Assembly: GCA_027922465.2 (NCBI GenBank)
Contig: BQMF02000010.1
Location: 248,001 to 312,000, forward strand
Length of the DNA: 64,000 nt
Direction: 5' to 3'
From: Turritopsis dohrnii
Taxonomy: Eukaryota; Cnidaria; Hydrozoa; Anthoathecata; Oceaniidae
The translations under genes and the position numbers were made by a program. The notes under the pieces are model-generated. The model was given only the letters and a program-made list of their open reading frames with translations, had not been told where the DNA came from and searched no databases. This document shows, piece by piece, positions 22,802 through 35,819 of the stretch (position 1 is the stretch's first letter; each line of letters opens with the position of its first letter).

Positions 22802-24206
22802 TAGTGGAATGGATAGGACAGAACCGTTTGACCAGTCATGTGGTGTTGTTATGATGCAAACTGTTTTCAATGTATGATTGAACTTTATAACAAACATGAA
22901 TACATTATAATGCTGTTGTTTGATATGCAATGAATCTTGGTCGGTTGCAGCTAACCATTTGAATTCTTAGCATTTCGAGAATAGTCTTGGCTACTGACTA
23001 GCATTGTTATCCTAGACTTCACACAGGATCCAACAAATACATTTTCCTGTCATTTTATTGTAAAGCAAGGCAACAAAGTGTTCTCCATTCTTGAAATTAT
23101 AGGAATAATATAATAATTATTTTAGGATTTTAAGATGGATGTTGTTGATATTTGATTGTTAGAAATGATAATTATTTTTGGTGCTTAAGAAAGGCTCATT
23201 GATTTCAATTCAACATCTTCTGCTTTTTGTTGACTCTGTCATCTGTTTACGAAAATATGGTAAGCGATATTAGGGTGCAGATAATTGACTAATTGATTTT
23301 GTTTCATGTTTCTGTTGTTTCATTTGAAGTTTTTCTGTATAGCACCAACTTTTAGGATAGTATTTTTATTCAACTCTGTTCTAGATTGTATTTATGTTTA
23401 TTACTATGTAGTGTTTTGTAATGTAGTCGACCTGTAGCATTTTAGTGAAGAAAATATTGTTTTAGCTTTGCCAATTTTAGTGAAAGATTTGCACTTGTAC
23501 TGGCCACATATCGTAATTATCTAGATATTAAATGTACCTGAAAATTTCATTAAAAAAGGCTTCAGATTTATGAAATCTGTTTTTGGCATTGAATAGTATT
23601 TTGAGTGTGATTGATTTTCAAACAACAAGCAATGAAACAGTTTCCTGTGATGTTTTCCTGTGATGGAAAGAAATTCCCTATTTTGGACAAAATTTTGCTA
23701 TTTTTTCATATTTTTCATATAAATTTGTTTTGTTATTATGTTTTCTGAAATGTTTGTGTCGTAATGTACACAAGCTTATTTTTTGTAATTTCTCTCAAGA
23801 ACATAACATGATTAAATTAACTCAAATCAGATCATCGAGAACATCATGTCAGAATTTTTTTAAGGTAATATTTTAATGTTCTTCTATTTCTTTGCGAGCT
23901 TGACGTAGTTACATTTACTTGCGCATTGTTAAATGTCACGATCCATGATTAGTTTTTGCTTGGTTACCTCAAATAAAAGCCTGTTTTCTTGATTGACGTT
24001 ATTGTTTAAGATATTCCTGAAAATTCTTGAAAACACTAGTTTCACTGTATTACACTAGGACCCGTTTATGCGTAATAGTAATGTAAGTTGAGGTCAATGT
24101 ATTACAAGTGAATCCTTCCGGAATATGTACTGAAATTTAAAAGAATGTATAAAAAAGTGCATCAGTAACTAGAAGAACTGTTCTGTTCGCATTGTTTCAT
24201 TTTTAG
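22802..24206. other. carrier 3' UTR / ECHDC3-like 5' region
   Basis: About 1.4 kb between the carrier stop and the first certain ECHDC3-like exon. An AATAAA is at about 23972. A possible first coding exon of the next gene is 23933-23962 (MSRSMISFCL, ending at a weak GTTACC donor, phase 0). No repeat recognised. Confidence 0.4.
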
Positions 24207-27200
24207 CTTGTTCGCAGTTTTTCATGTCAGTCTGTTCATAATCAACATGTTGATTTAAAAGGACAAGAGTTGGAACATACCATTGTCAAAACAGAAGATG
24301 GTATTCGTAGAATTACTTTGAATAGTGTCAACAAAAGGTGACTTCATTGAATTTAGTTGGTGTTTTGTTTATTGTATTAAAAGAGTATTTCGGCTATGAC
24401 TTTTATTTGGTACTGACAAGTTAGTTTTATAAAGTTCTGATTTAATTATGAATGTACTTTAAGCAATATCTTTATCCTCAATCATTGTGATCTATGTGAT
24501 CTATGCTTGTATGACCAATAGACATATTGATGTCATTGAAAATTAAATCCTTTCTCTTTTTTACAGAAATGCTTTATCATTTTCCATGCTGTCAGAGTTG
24601 AAGGAACTGTTACTTGATAGTAACCAAAATAAAGATGTGAAAGTTGTAATTCTTGATCATAATGGACCTGTTTTTTCTGCTGGACATGATTTGAAGGAAT
24701 TGGTAAACATGCTTTAGTTGTTTAATGGTGGCATGTATTTTATTATTAAATTGTGTGAAACTTTCCCCCTAAACAGCTTACATTAAGAAAAAGTCATGCT
24801 TTAGATTCCTCAGGGTTGATTGAAAACGTCCTGTGAAAATTGACCGGTCTAATTTTAAAATTGTACAAAATTTGTCGAATCGCATTAGTGTACTCAAAGC
24901 AGCATACGTACACAGTTTTCCATGCAGAGTTACACTTATATCTGTCACAATTTTTTATTTGCTAGCAATCTGCAACTGGGAGTGCGTTCCATGCCAAGAT
25001 ATTTGAAAGGTGTACAGAAGTTATGAATTTGGTTCAAGTATGTACGATCTTCACTGCCATTCCCTCTTTGTAGATGTTAAATAATGGTTTTTGTTTTTGT
25101 TTTCTGAAACGTTTCTTCCCAAGAGGACGCTATCGAATATCAGCACCTTAAATGTTTCACAAGGTCATCATTGATGATGAATGCATTCAGAACCAGAGAA
25201 TGCCTTTCGTGTCACATGCTCCCTACATGATGTAGGATCTACACTCATTCAGATATTAAGTATTGTTTTGTCAATACTTATCATGTTATTGTCTGGTGCA
25301 ATTTATTTCAAATCTAGGATATCAATCGACCTGTTATTGCACAAGTTAATGGTGAGTACCACTGCATGTTATTTGTATTCAACCATTTGTCTTTGTGTGA
25401 GGTAGTATCTTAACAGTAAAATCCGTAAAAGCCTTGTCCGAGTTTCGATTTAAACGACGATTTCTTGTCAATCTTTCATATTTGACAAGTTGTGATAGAT
25501 TGTCAGACAGGAATTCGTTATTTAAACAAGCGATTAGCGTGAGACATAGCAATGCATTAAAAGGTATTACGACTGTACGATTATAAAACACACACATTTA
25601 AATTGAAACCTGTGCAAGGTGAATTGCTAGGTATAGTCCAACTATCTAGAATGTTCGATGCTCGTGTATTACGCTGTTACACATGACTTTACAAGATGAT
25701 TTTGTTCTGAAGGTGTTGCTACTGCAGCTGGCTGCCAGTTGGTTGCAAGTTGTGATCTTGCTGTGGCTACAGACAAATCCACCTTCGCTACTCCTGGGTA
25801 TGAAAAATTTTCTTTTAGATTATACTCACGTTAATTGGTACCTTGAATCAAATGGTCTTACCTTAGAACCGAATCAGAAATGAAATTCCCGTAGCCTTGA
25901 ATGATTTGCGCAAGAGGGTATTCTTCATTATGAAAACAACTGTGTTTGTCGACTCCACGTCATACACACATCTCTTCCAAGACAAACTTTTCATGAAATT
26001 GGACAGTAGTGACTTTTGCTTCTTTAATGTCTTTCATACAATTTTTGTTGATAAACTTCAATTTTCAGTTCCGAAAATAAGAAAATCAATTTAAGTTTTG
26101 AAAAGTTTGGGAATGTATCCCTTCTTTCCCCCAGTTCGTGTTCTTAACATGGTTCTTTCATTCTTATAGTGTGCACATTGGTTTGTTTTGCACGACGCCA
26201 GGTGTGGCACTTGCACGCTCTGTCAATCGCAAAGAAGCCATGAAAATGCTCCTGACAGGGGATCCAATCACCGCGAAAGGTTACTGTGTTGTTATGTTGT
26301 TGCTATAGAAGCATAATATGTTCATTGCCCCAACAAGACATCACAAACGAAATAAATAGTCACAGGCATCTAAAACCAAATGTTGCTTGTTGTGACGTAA
26401 TTCATGAAAGGGTCTATTCATAACCAGGAACTCGTGGAATTCTTTGTATTTTCTCATCATAAAAGATTTCTCAAAGCGACAAACCCATAAATTCACTCAA
26501 ACAGCTTCCGTAATTTTTTGTATTATAATTGCCTTCCCAGTGTGCAAGTTAAAACCTCACCACTTCGAAATAGTGCATTGCTGAAGAAATTTACGCACCA
26601 CAACCACAAAAATGTCTTTCATCGGAGTGACTTTTCGACGGTTTTGCCCACTGGGTGTAAACTTGCGTGGTATGAAGATCGAACAACTCACTATTTTAAT
26701 TTTTAGAAGCTTTTCATAATGGTCTCATAAATGAAGTCGTGCCGGAAGAGGAAATAACTTTGGCTGTAAGTTTTAATTGTTTTATGTTTCAACTGGAAGT
26801 GTCTGGCCTAACACACCCTTGTAAAGTTTCTTTATACTCTTTGTTTTGCCCACCCTACCTCAATTTCAGGTAGTAAAATCTATATCAATAACGTCAATGA
26901 GGTTGAATATATTGACTGTTAGACCATTCCCGAATTTCTGTTTAAACACCGTTTTAATACCTTGTTATACAAGTTTCGTTTCGCTTCTTTACATTCTATT
27001 GTTTCTCTTAATTACATTAAAATGAAGCGATATTTTGTTGGCTTAGCCATAACACAATGTTAACAGAAGTTCGAAGGAAGCGAGCCAATCATTTGTAGGC
27101 CTCGTTTTGACATTAGTTGCTCTTTCCAGATCAACTTCTTATTGTTATAATGAAGTGATCACATCATCACATGGCAAAACTTCAGTGTGATAACAGTTAA

Positions 27201-29585
27201 CCGTATAAAAAAGAGGCAAAATTTGCATTTCTAAAGAAATCCACACTATTTCCAAAATGATTTTTTGACGATTTTGACCACAAGAAGATATTTTTCGAAA
27301 GTATACTAGAATAGAATTTGCAAAATTCCAAAACATGATTTCTACAAGGATGATGGTCATATTGACACAAACTGTTATCGTGTCGGATGGAAAAAATGCT
27401 ACTGCATTTGTAACAGAACCATCTCTTCATTCCAAGGACTAGAGCTCTTCATTTAGACAGTAATAACTTTACTTCGACAGTTATACTCCACTTAATCTTA
27501 TATGTAATAGCGAGTGTGTGTCACACTTTTATTTTAGAGAGTGATAAATTTTGTTGTATTTTACGGCCATAATCTTCTTAATCGTGGTCATATTCTTCGT
27601 TAGGCCATGCGATTTTTTACGATTATTATATAGTAGCACGTGCCGTGACGTCAGGTTTTTTTTTATCCTCACAATTAGGTGTGCAAATTTTCGTCATGGG
27701 GTTTGCGTATATCAATTTCGAAGTTAGATGTGGTAAAAAAATTCACCCGGGTTACTAGTCAATTAACAATACTTTGTTATAATTTCTTTCTTTGAACTCT
27801 CCCATGGAATCTTTACACTTCGTAAAATCCATACACCGCATGATACCTTATTGATTATCCCAGTGGCCAAAATCGTCAATAAATCACTGCAACGGAGAGC
27901 ACGTTTACTGAAACTGTGTGTATGTTTGTAAAGAAGTGCGCTCCTTCGCAGAGATTTTTTAACAAATGGCCGGCTGGGATTCATGTCTTGTTACCTTCAT
28001 GTTACCATAGAAACTAAATACGGTTTTTCCTTCAGACTGACTCACTTGCTCAGAAGATTATCAGACACAGTTCAGCCGTCATTGGTCTGGGTAAACAAGC
28101 ATTTTATAAACAACTGAAAGAAACACGTGATGTGGCATACTGGTGAGTCAAACATTGAAAGCGCTCTCTATCACTGTTACATTTGATGTTTAGGGTTTGT
28201 TACAAAGGTACCTGTTTTATGTAAACATAAAACTGTACTATATACTACTTCAGGGCGTTAGCCAGGATTAAAAAAAATTCTGCGTTTTTGGTTTTTAATT
28301 GGGAAATTGGTGTAGGGGTCCTTGGTGGGGTGGGGTCAAAAGGAATAACGTCAAAGGGTTGGGGATGACTTTCATTGATAATTTGGCACCCTTAGAGAAC
28401 ACCCTTATATTCCCTCTGCTTTATTCCATAACGCCATCGACTGGTATGTCTGTGGTAGGAACGACGGCGGAGTCATTCCTAAATGTTTTTACTTCAGTAC
28501 TTCAGCTTGACAAGTAGATCTAACTAGACAGTATGGTATCGTACACAATATCTCTTGGACGATACGTGGTATTCAAGATGTCGAATTAATTTTCGTAATG
28601 TGATCGTACACGTATAAATGCACTCTCAGAGGTAATGAGGATTAGTGAAGTAAGGGGGAAGATTTAACCTGTGAACCCCAAACACAGGAGACTGATTGCC
28701 TTTCTCTTTATACTTCACGACTTCCCAAAGGAAGTTCCAATGACGTGTATAAAATCTAGTTTGTACTGCTTGTGGTTTCAATAATGTGAAAATTGTGTAT
28801 TATTTTTTGCAAATATGAAATGGGAAGGTTATGTTGTCATTCGTGCGCGAACAAATTTATTACAATCTTCGTACGTAACTGGAAATATTCTATCAGTCAA
28901 CGTTCGTGGCGAACGCACGTGCGCCATTTTTCAAGCCCTCAATGTAAAAAAACAAACCAAGCACGTTGCGCAAAACGAAAAAGCAGCAATGAAATGGAAA
29001 AGTAGATTCAAAGTAGAATAAAATTGTGTTCGAATTCGAAAAAGTGATAAACGAGACAACACAAAATGTCTAGACACTGGAACTGCAGACATGACACAAA
29101 GATTTAAAAAGAGTACGCACAATAAATAAATAAATAAAAGTTTAAAGGAACGCACACATTGTTCAAATCAATTAAATATTTCTCGAGCGCTCGCAAAAAG
29201 AAAAGTAAAAATAAAACTGGAAACATCTGCTCAAACTTACGTAACTGTTTGAGTGCACGTGATCAAGAAATCATAGTAAACAATGATAACGAAAATCCCT
29301 TCTATCTTAATCGTCAGACTTTTACACATAAGTCTTTTTAAAAAAGTGGTTTGGGAAAATTCTGTCTCCCCAATTGGGAAACCGCGGTAAACGCGGAATT
29401 TTTGACTGCAGCTAATGCCCTGTACTTAAAAAAAATTTCTATTCTTCCTTCTGCTCTCAATGCCTTCTTTCTCGTTTATCCAACCAAGCTATGCAGCCGA
29501 TGTTATGGTAGACAATTTGAAACATCAAGACTCCCAAGAAGGTATTGATTCGTTCTTTGCTAAAAGAAAACCGAAATGGCAATGA
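24207..29585 (+). CDS. ECHDC3: ECHDC3-like enoyl-CoA hydratase domain protein, 9 exons plus an uncertain first exon
   Basis: Exons in frame: 24207-24337, 24567-24702, 24966-25037, 25318-25351, 25713-25797, 26170-26279, 26707-26765, 28036-28142 and 29489-29585 (stop TGA). The first listed exon begins after an AG with no in-frame Met, so an upstream exon is needed; 23933-23962 is a candidate and would give 286 aa (human 303). The protein has [19 protein letters not shown], the crotonase-fold oxyanion-hole region [13 protein letters not shown], then [64 protein letters not shown] and the tail [15 protein letters not shown], all matching ECHDC3. The N-terminus ([14 protein letters not shown]) looks like a mitochondrial targeting peptide. 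The reaction catalysed by ECHDC3 is not settled. Large introns carry MITEs (26536, 27859). Confidence 0.92.
26536..26655. repeat. CCCAGT MITE, copy 1
   Basis: 120 bp from cccagtgtgc to gcccactggg, with TIRs, in an intron of the ECHDC3-like gene. It has the family core 'ttcgaaatagtgcattgctg...cggagtgacttttcgacggt'-like layout. See 27859, 29935 and 30218. Confidence 0.6.
27859..27978. repeat. CCCAGT MITE, copy 2
   Basis: 120 bp, cccagtggccaaaatcgtca to ggccggctggg, with the internal core 'gtgcgctccttcgcagaga'. Located just before exon 8 of the ECHDC3-like gene. Confidence 0.65.
28143..29488. other. last intron of the ECHDC3-like gene
   Basis: 1.35-kb intron with GTGAGT donor and an AAG acceptor (ccaaccaag). 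Overlapping short frames at 28793-29155 encode nothing recognisable. Confidence 0.6.
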
Positions 29586-29934
29586 GATTCAAGAGCTTAC
29601 AGATTGCCTGCGTATTGACCGCCTTCTTGTGATTCTGGTCGATCTGGATGAAGTATTCTCTTTACTTATCACGTGATCGATCTCCATCAAAGGACTAATC
29701 GAATGCTTTTCGAATTCTAAGAAACATTTTAATTGGTTGGTTTTACGCATTAATTATTTTATTTTTATTATTGAAATTTTACACATTCTTTTGAAAGGAT
29801 ATGTGATTTATGTCATTAGAATAATATATCATAAAAATTAAGATTTTATTATAAAAGGAAAAAAATGTGGTTGCGTTTTTTGTTTAATTCGGATCAAAAT
29901 GTATTTCTGTAGCCTTGACTTTTGAATGACATTT

Positions 29935-30043
29935 CCCAGTGGGCAAAATCACTGCGACGGAGAGCACTTTTATTGAAACTGTGTGTATATTTGTAAAGAA
30001 GTGCGCTCCTTCGCAGAGATTTTTAACAAATGTGCCGGCTGGG
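29935..30043. repeat. CCCAGT MITE, copy 3
   Basis: 109 bp, cccagtgggcaaaatcactg to gtgccggctggg, nearly identical to copy 2 over the core and therefore young. About 350 bp after the ECHDC3-like stop codon. Confidence 0.65.
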
Positions 30044-30217
30044 TTGGATATCCGAAATTTTGCGTTGTGTCCACATTGTTTAATTTTTTGTGTGTTTTCT
30101 TTTTGTTTTCTTCGAATTAGATTAGATTAATTGATTTACATATCTATATGCATATTAATATAAATATCACTTAATTATACTAATATATATTTTAATATAA
30201 CTAACCCTAGTAACTAA

Positions 30218-30335
30218 CCCAATGGGCTAATTCGTTGAAATCTCTGCGAAGGAGTGCATTTGTATAAAAACATACACACTATTTCAGTGAAAATGCTTTT
30301 CGACGCGGTGACTTTTGACGATTTTGCCCACCGGG
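30218..30335. repeat. CCCAGT MITE, copy 4 (inverted)
   Basis: 118 bp from cccaatgggc to gcccaccggg, oriented opposite to copies 2 and 3, with the core 'atctctgcgaaggagtgcat'. Confidence 0.6.
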
Positions 30336-31640
30336 ACAGATTTATATGAGAAATACTAAAAACAACAAACGAATACACGAGTCTTTCTGTGTTATTCCCC
30401 TGCTACTCTGTGGAGTGAGACATTTTCGACCTATTTCACTTTCTATGGTTTTGTGGTTTCATCTCATGTTAGAAGGAAGAAAACCACAGAATTTGATTGA
30501 ATTCGTTTACTTGTGGTTACGATATATATCTTCTATTATATCTGACAAATCAAATCAACATTGGTCAAAACATTTGACCGCGAATTGGCAGTGTTTGAAT
30601 TCTAGCCATAATTTCCAAGAAATAATGCTTTTTTTGGCATCATATTAGGCGAGATATGAAGATTAAAAATTTACTCAAAGTAATTTGATAAGGTCAATCC
30701 GCATGTGCTTTATTTCATTTAGTGATCGAACCTCGTTTCCAGGAATTCTTGCCTTTCAGATATATAGATGACGGCCCAACGCCACATTAAGATGAATAAT
30801 TTTGAATCACTTGTTTTGTATGAAACACGTGCTAGGACTGCATTATCTTGAGTAACAGCCCTCCAAATATATATCACATGCAGATATCAACTCCGAAAGC
30901 ATTTTTCTTTTTGATTTGTTTACGCTTCGCATTTGCCATTTTTTAGAACGTTAGCGGTTTTGGTTTTGTCAACCCAAAATATGAGCCTCAGTTGGATTTG
31001 TGTCATTTATTTACAAGAAAGTTATCGGATCCAAAAAGATTTTTCCCGCTTTCCATTGGTACTATACTTGAAGTCTTCCCAGTGTCATAATTTACCTTTC
31101 ACCCAGTTCCTTAAAAATATGTCATCATTATCCAGCGATTTGATTGGTTGATTGAGAAATATCTTACTTTTGATTGGTTCATTGGGCTTAAATTCTATCC
31201 AGTTCCGACTGTATCCTGATGAGAGAAATAAATTTACCACTATTCTATCACAACAGTCGCCATGTGACGTTAATGAATATGATTTCCCGATTTCATCAGA
31301 TTATGCATGGTTTTATACTCATGATCATCAATCACTTCTCTGGAGTAAAGAATTTCTCATGGGACGTCGAAATTATATAAAAAAATACAATTAGAGTGCA
31401 TTTATACAGTGTGTATCAAAAAATTGGAAACAAGAAATATTACTGCAAGTAAATCTCCTAAAATGACTAAAATGTGCATGGCTTTAAGGATGTTGATCTT
31501 TACCAACATGTTTACTGCAATTTACTGGAAACAGACAGATAATGATATTGCTACAAGTACTGATGAATAAAATATTGTAAATATGGTTATTTTTGAAATA
31601 AAATGGCTGTGTTTTGAAAGTTTTTGAATTTCTTAGTTGG
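30336..31640. other. no gene recognised
   Basis: Open frames of 72-100 codons (30346-30648, 30933-31394) show no known domain. A mariner-like start (cagtgtgtatcaaaaaattg at about 31410) resembles the DD41D element end only in its first 9 bases. Otherwise unassigned. Confidence 0.35.
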
Positions 31641-31643
31641 GAA

Positions 31644-31833
31644 AAGTTCGAATAACTTTATCGCCAGAGAGGACGCAAAAGTGGTTCGAATAAACGAACT
31701 CGAATAAGTGAAGGTTCGAATAACTGATGGTAATCTACAAGCGTTTGTTAAGAAAAATCCAAGGGGGATGAAATTAGGTTCGAATAATTGGGAAATTCGA
31801 ATAAGTGCAGGTTCGAATAACCGGGAGGCGACT
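31644..31833 (-). repeat. pogo/Tigger-like end with TTCGAATAA repeats
   Basis: Read on the minus strand it starts tagtcgcctcccggttattc and contains six or more 'ttattcgaac' blocks. The architecture is that of Tigger element ends. Single end only. Confidence 0.45.
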
Positions 31834-32287
31834 ATATCCAATTTATTCTTATAAATTTTATATCAGTGGAATTCTTATCTTCGTGTCTTTCTGTTGATGT
31901 AGCAGTCTTTGAAAGAAATGGAAAAGTAGAAATGTGACAGCACCTAAGCCCAGTTGGTGACTTTGCAATTTCTGGGCAGTGTTGTTACTTGCATCTACCA
32001 TACTCCATATTATTTCTTTCCCTGTTTGAATATGGCACACCTGTGTCGAGTTGGTAAATTTGCAGTTTCTTGGCTGTTGTTTCTTGTAGGTAGGAAAATG
32101 TTGAAGAGTCAATCATAATTTTCTTTTTTAAATGATGCAAGTCACCGTGTAAAATAAGCTCTTAAGAACATGTTGTTCTCCTCAATAAGCAGTTGAGTGT
32201 ATCTGGAGCAAGTAAATGATAAGTCATTTACAATTTATTCTTCCTCTGTAACTCTATTGCTCTATTGCTATTATTACTATTATTAAT
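31834..32287. other. no feature seen
   Basis: AT-rich sequence without a supported gene or recognisable repeat. Confidence 0.4.
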
Positions 32288-32700
32288 TTCGCTAGTCTAG
32301 CGAAGTATTGGTATCGTCGTTCTATGTATCTACGTGACATTTTGGACGATCTCACTAAAGTAAATAATTGCATATAAAAGCCATGTCCGCACACACCTTA
32401 GCAATAAAATCTTTTACAGGCTGACTAACGGGCTAAATTTGGACCAAATTATGAAAGTTCTCCAATTTTCACAAAAATTTGCACAAAGCACAATTAAAAG
32501 GTGCTGATTTCGAATTTGACAGTCATATTGTCAAATTTGGCCAAATTGGGCAATTCGGGCCAAATTTGGACCAAATTATGAAAGTTCTCCAATTTTCATA
32601 AAAATTTGCACAAAGCACAAGTGAATGGTGCTGATTTCGAATTTGACAGTCATTTTTTAAAATTGGGCCAAAATTTGGCAATTTGGCAATGCTATATTGA
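32288..32700 (-). repeat. palindrome plus 2-3 units of the 128-bp satellite
   Basis: It begins with a perfect palindrome TTCGCTAgtcTAGCGAA (32288-32304). From about 32430 come units with 'aaatttggaccaaattatga', 'aaaggtgctgatttcgaatt' and 'tgacagtcat', the inverse of the array at 52040-53455. Diverged units. Confidence 0.65.
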
Positions 32701-33185
32701 GAATATTTCATAATTGTTGAGAGTAGATTTGTGTAATTGTGACACCATTTAAATATGAGACGAATAAGTTTTGATCTATTTGTTTTGTATAATTGCGAGT
32801 TGAAATTCTGCTACCGTTATCAACTATTGTATCGCACAGTTCTATGAACAGTACATATTTGTTAGAATTGTGAGAATGCAATATAGCGAAATTTTCGACT
32901 TCCAAGTCGTCTTGTTACTCTATTACTTCACAATAACAGAACAATTTCACCAATTTAGACGATTCATTACAATCAAATTTTCTATGACCAAGCAAAATGA
33001 TGTTTACTGGCATTATTCGTTTATTCGTTGTACAAAACAAGAAATTTTTACCACTCAGTATGCCTTAGTACAGTACTCGCCACTTGTTTGTGTTGGTGAA
33101 GTAAAATATTTAAAATACTTGCTCCTCTTGTTACTACTACTACTACTTCTTCAAGTTATGAACGATTTCGTGTAACATTTACATG

Positions 33186-33330
33186 ACAGCGTTGACAAAT
33201 TCGCAATTTCGCAAAAATTTGGAATTTCTGCTCACTAAGTTTGACAACAATTGAAAGGTGCTGATTTCGAATTTGACAGTCACTTTGTCAGATTTGACCA
33301 CAATTGGTGAATTCGGTAAATGTTGTATTG
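33186..33330 (-). repeat. one satellite unit
   Basis: Contains ttgaaaggtgctgatttcga and atttgacagtcactttgtca, matching the 128-bp satellite. Confidence 0.6.
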
Positions 33331-34559
33331 TTGAGAGTAGGCATAAATCATTCTGACACGTCCTAATGTCTTCGAGCCAAGTGACTTCTTGTTTTGGATT
33401 TAATCCTTATCCACATGCCAGCAACTATAACAGTGTAAACCAGTCTTAGGTTATATTAGGTTATAAGCTTAGGTTTTGAGCACACAGCCTGAAAACACGA
33501 GATCTGAAACTGACAATAAGAGAGACGCCAACGTTGAAAAATAAAATGTGTTTGACGTTTATAAGCAGCAGTTATGGTTGGCATACCAGAGAACTTTTTG
33601 AAATTTCGTACTCTGTATATTGCAATAAAATGCTGTCTGTAATTGCTGGAAACAGTAATGAAAAGTAGCAAATTTGATGATTTGAAGAAAACTACTTGAA
33701 TCTTCCACAAAAGTTTTATTTCAGATAAGGAATTTCATATAAAATTTTAGAGTGTGTGATAACCAAAATGTGTGTGTCACACACTCAAAGCGTGATGGAT
33801 AAGTAAGAGAATATGAGACCGTTTCCAGACTGTTCTAGTAACGGACAATATAGTACAAACGTTAAGACAATATGGTTCAAGTCTTATGAGACTATGTTTA
33901 GACTGTCACTAGTAAGGGACAATATGATTTAGTGAATAACACAATATGGTACATGTCTAATGCATAGTGTGTGTGTAGTAAAAAGAAATCTTCAATCGCT
34001 CCGCAAATTTACCGCTAAAGTGAAAGTTGATCACAAGATTTTTTTTACTGCTAAATTTGTATTTTCTCACTTTTGTATGTATGCGTTGTTATTAGCAACG
34101 TTGCTATTTTACATACCTGGTTTTTGGCATTTTTGATCGTATATTTTTTGAAAATGGGAATGTTTTAAGTTCCGTAACATTTACATGTTTTATTAGTTGA
34201 GACAACTGTTTAGAACTGTTAAGAACTGTTCAGTTCTTTATTTGCTAACGTTTTTTTCAGTCTCAAAGAGTCATCTCAGTTCTATAATTTTCTAAATGTC
34301 ACATTTCCACTGCTGAAATAATTTTTAGTAGGTGTCCCCACGAGAAGACGTTCCATATCATAAGATTGAACAGATGACATGCTGACGACTGTTTGCAAAG
34401 GAAAGAAGAACTAATTAGTTGTGTGGGAAAGTCAATTTCGATAATGAAATAGAGAAACAAAACAAGGAAATACAGCACCAAACACCCATTGGCACAGTTC
34501 TTGTTAAGTAAAAAGTCAATACAGACCAGGGTTATAAAACGTATCAGTTCAGAGACAAT
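33331..34559. other. intergenic with a weak ~90-bp direct repeat at 33800-33970
   Basis: Two copies of 'agactgt(t/c)...ctagtaa(c/g)ggacaatat(a/g)' followed by 'acaatatggt' lie about 90 bp apart. Nothing else is recognised. Confidence 0.4.
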
Positions 34560-34685
34560 TGTTCTTCTTTTCGCTCCCTTCTAATTAACACCCTCCTCTA
34601 AACTCAAAAAATTAAATAAACGTTCCCCTCTAATAAACGACTCCTCTTGTTAACGCCCCAGATCATAAAAGGGGCGTGCAAATGC
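34560..34685. repeat. 'CCTCTAATAAACG' motif block
   Basis: Degenerate repeats of ccctctaataaacgactcct, the reverse complement of the GGCGTTTATTAGAGG blocks at 48779-49180. Part of a dispersed element family. Confidence 0.4.
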
Positions 34686-35269
34686 ATGCGCATAAAAATT
34701 AGTTTATTGATTTATATAATGTTTATAATTGATAATTAGTTTATAATTAGTTTTTCACGTACGATTTGCCCTGCTTACATTTCTTTTGTTTCTTGCGTCT
34801 TTTGTTCTGTCCCTCGATACTCGCAGGTCTTCTCATTTTATTTGCATCTTTTCAGTACATTTGTGTCTTAGCATTCTATCTTATGAGAACAGTCTGAAGA
34901 GACGTAGCGAATTTGTCTTTGTTTGATACATTTCTTATAAAGTTAACACTACTGCGACTATAGATTTTTGGTTATACGTGTTTAGTAAAGTACTATTTTT
35001 ATTATTTCTTAAACAAAATTGTATAAAAATTTCTTTTAAGTTAAAATAGACTAGAATTTTTTAAAGTTATTTTAGCTTATATATATACTTTAACTTATGT
35101 TAACTTATGTTATAGCGGAATGGAACATCAAATCGTAAACCTTCACGTCTTCAGTCTGGTCGCGGTAATAGGGCGTTTATTGGAAAACATATAACATTTG
35201 AATATTAAAGAAAAGCAAAATACATTTCATTCTCTCCTTCGCACCAAAACAACATGGCTGATTCTTAAG

Positions 35270-35760
35270 CGTCCCACCACAAGGTAGAGAAACGTAAAAG
35301 TAACCCTTAATCCTCGTTCCATAGGATAGAAGTTCTAAACAGCATGGTGCTGATATTCTGTTTGAATCATTTGATAGCTTGATATTTGATATCTTGGCGA
35401 ATAGCTTCAAAGTATTTGTATCAAACAAATAATGTATTGCATCAATCAGAATAACCTTGCCTGTGCAACCAACACCGGGACTGCCATGCTGAAACCTAAT
35501 AGGGTAATAGGGTATTTGGGACAACCATGGTCAGGCCACAAAGTGAAATGAAAGTGCAATAAATTGTGTTGCAATTCACCAAACAAACTTGAATCCATTG
35601 CATGGTATAGTCTGCATATTCCTCAGAATCAGATTCTTCCACAGTGATATGAAGCTGTTTTCTTTTCTAGCCAATACTGATCACACTTCTGCTTTCCTTT
35701 CGCAACAAGATTGTGGTTTCTTGTCAGTGATACTTATGCTTTTAACTTCAAGTAGCCTTC
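35270..35760 (-). pseudogene. protein tyrosine phosphatase domain relic, minus strand
   Basis: In successive, shifted frames it reads KCDQYWLEKKT (about 35660-35692), EEYADYTMQW, FHFTLWPDHGCP (the WPD loop, 35526-35550), HGSPGVGCTGKVILIDAI (the P-loop region, 35430-35490) and TLKLFAKISNIK. These occur in the order of a classical PTP domain. The catalytic Cys of HCSAGVGRTG is Gly and the Arg is Cys. At least two frameshifts are needed, so this is a dead or pseudophosphatase-derived copy. It diverges from a second PTP relic starting about 60 bp away on the other strand. Confidence 0.65.
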
Positions 35761-35819
35761 ATTTTATAAATAATGCTGATAATCATTATGAAATTTTGGT
35801 GACAGCCATTTGACAGCCA

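Noticed and set aside
30346..31394. Possible gene from three successive plus-strand ORFs (100, 72 and 80 codons)
   Set aside because: Different frames, no splice sites linking them, and no recognisable domain.
35177..35524. Reading the minus ORF as a Walker-A helicase (GSPGVGCTGK)
   Set aside because: The surrounding KCDQYW, WPDHG and IDAI...F..I..I pattern fits a tyrosine phosphatase much better.
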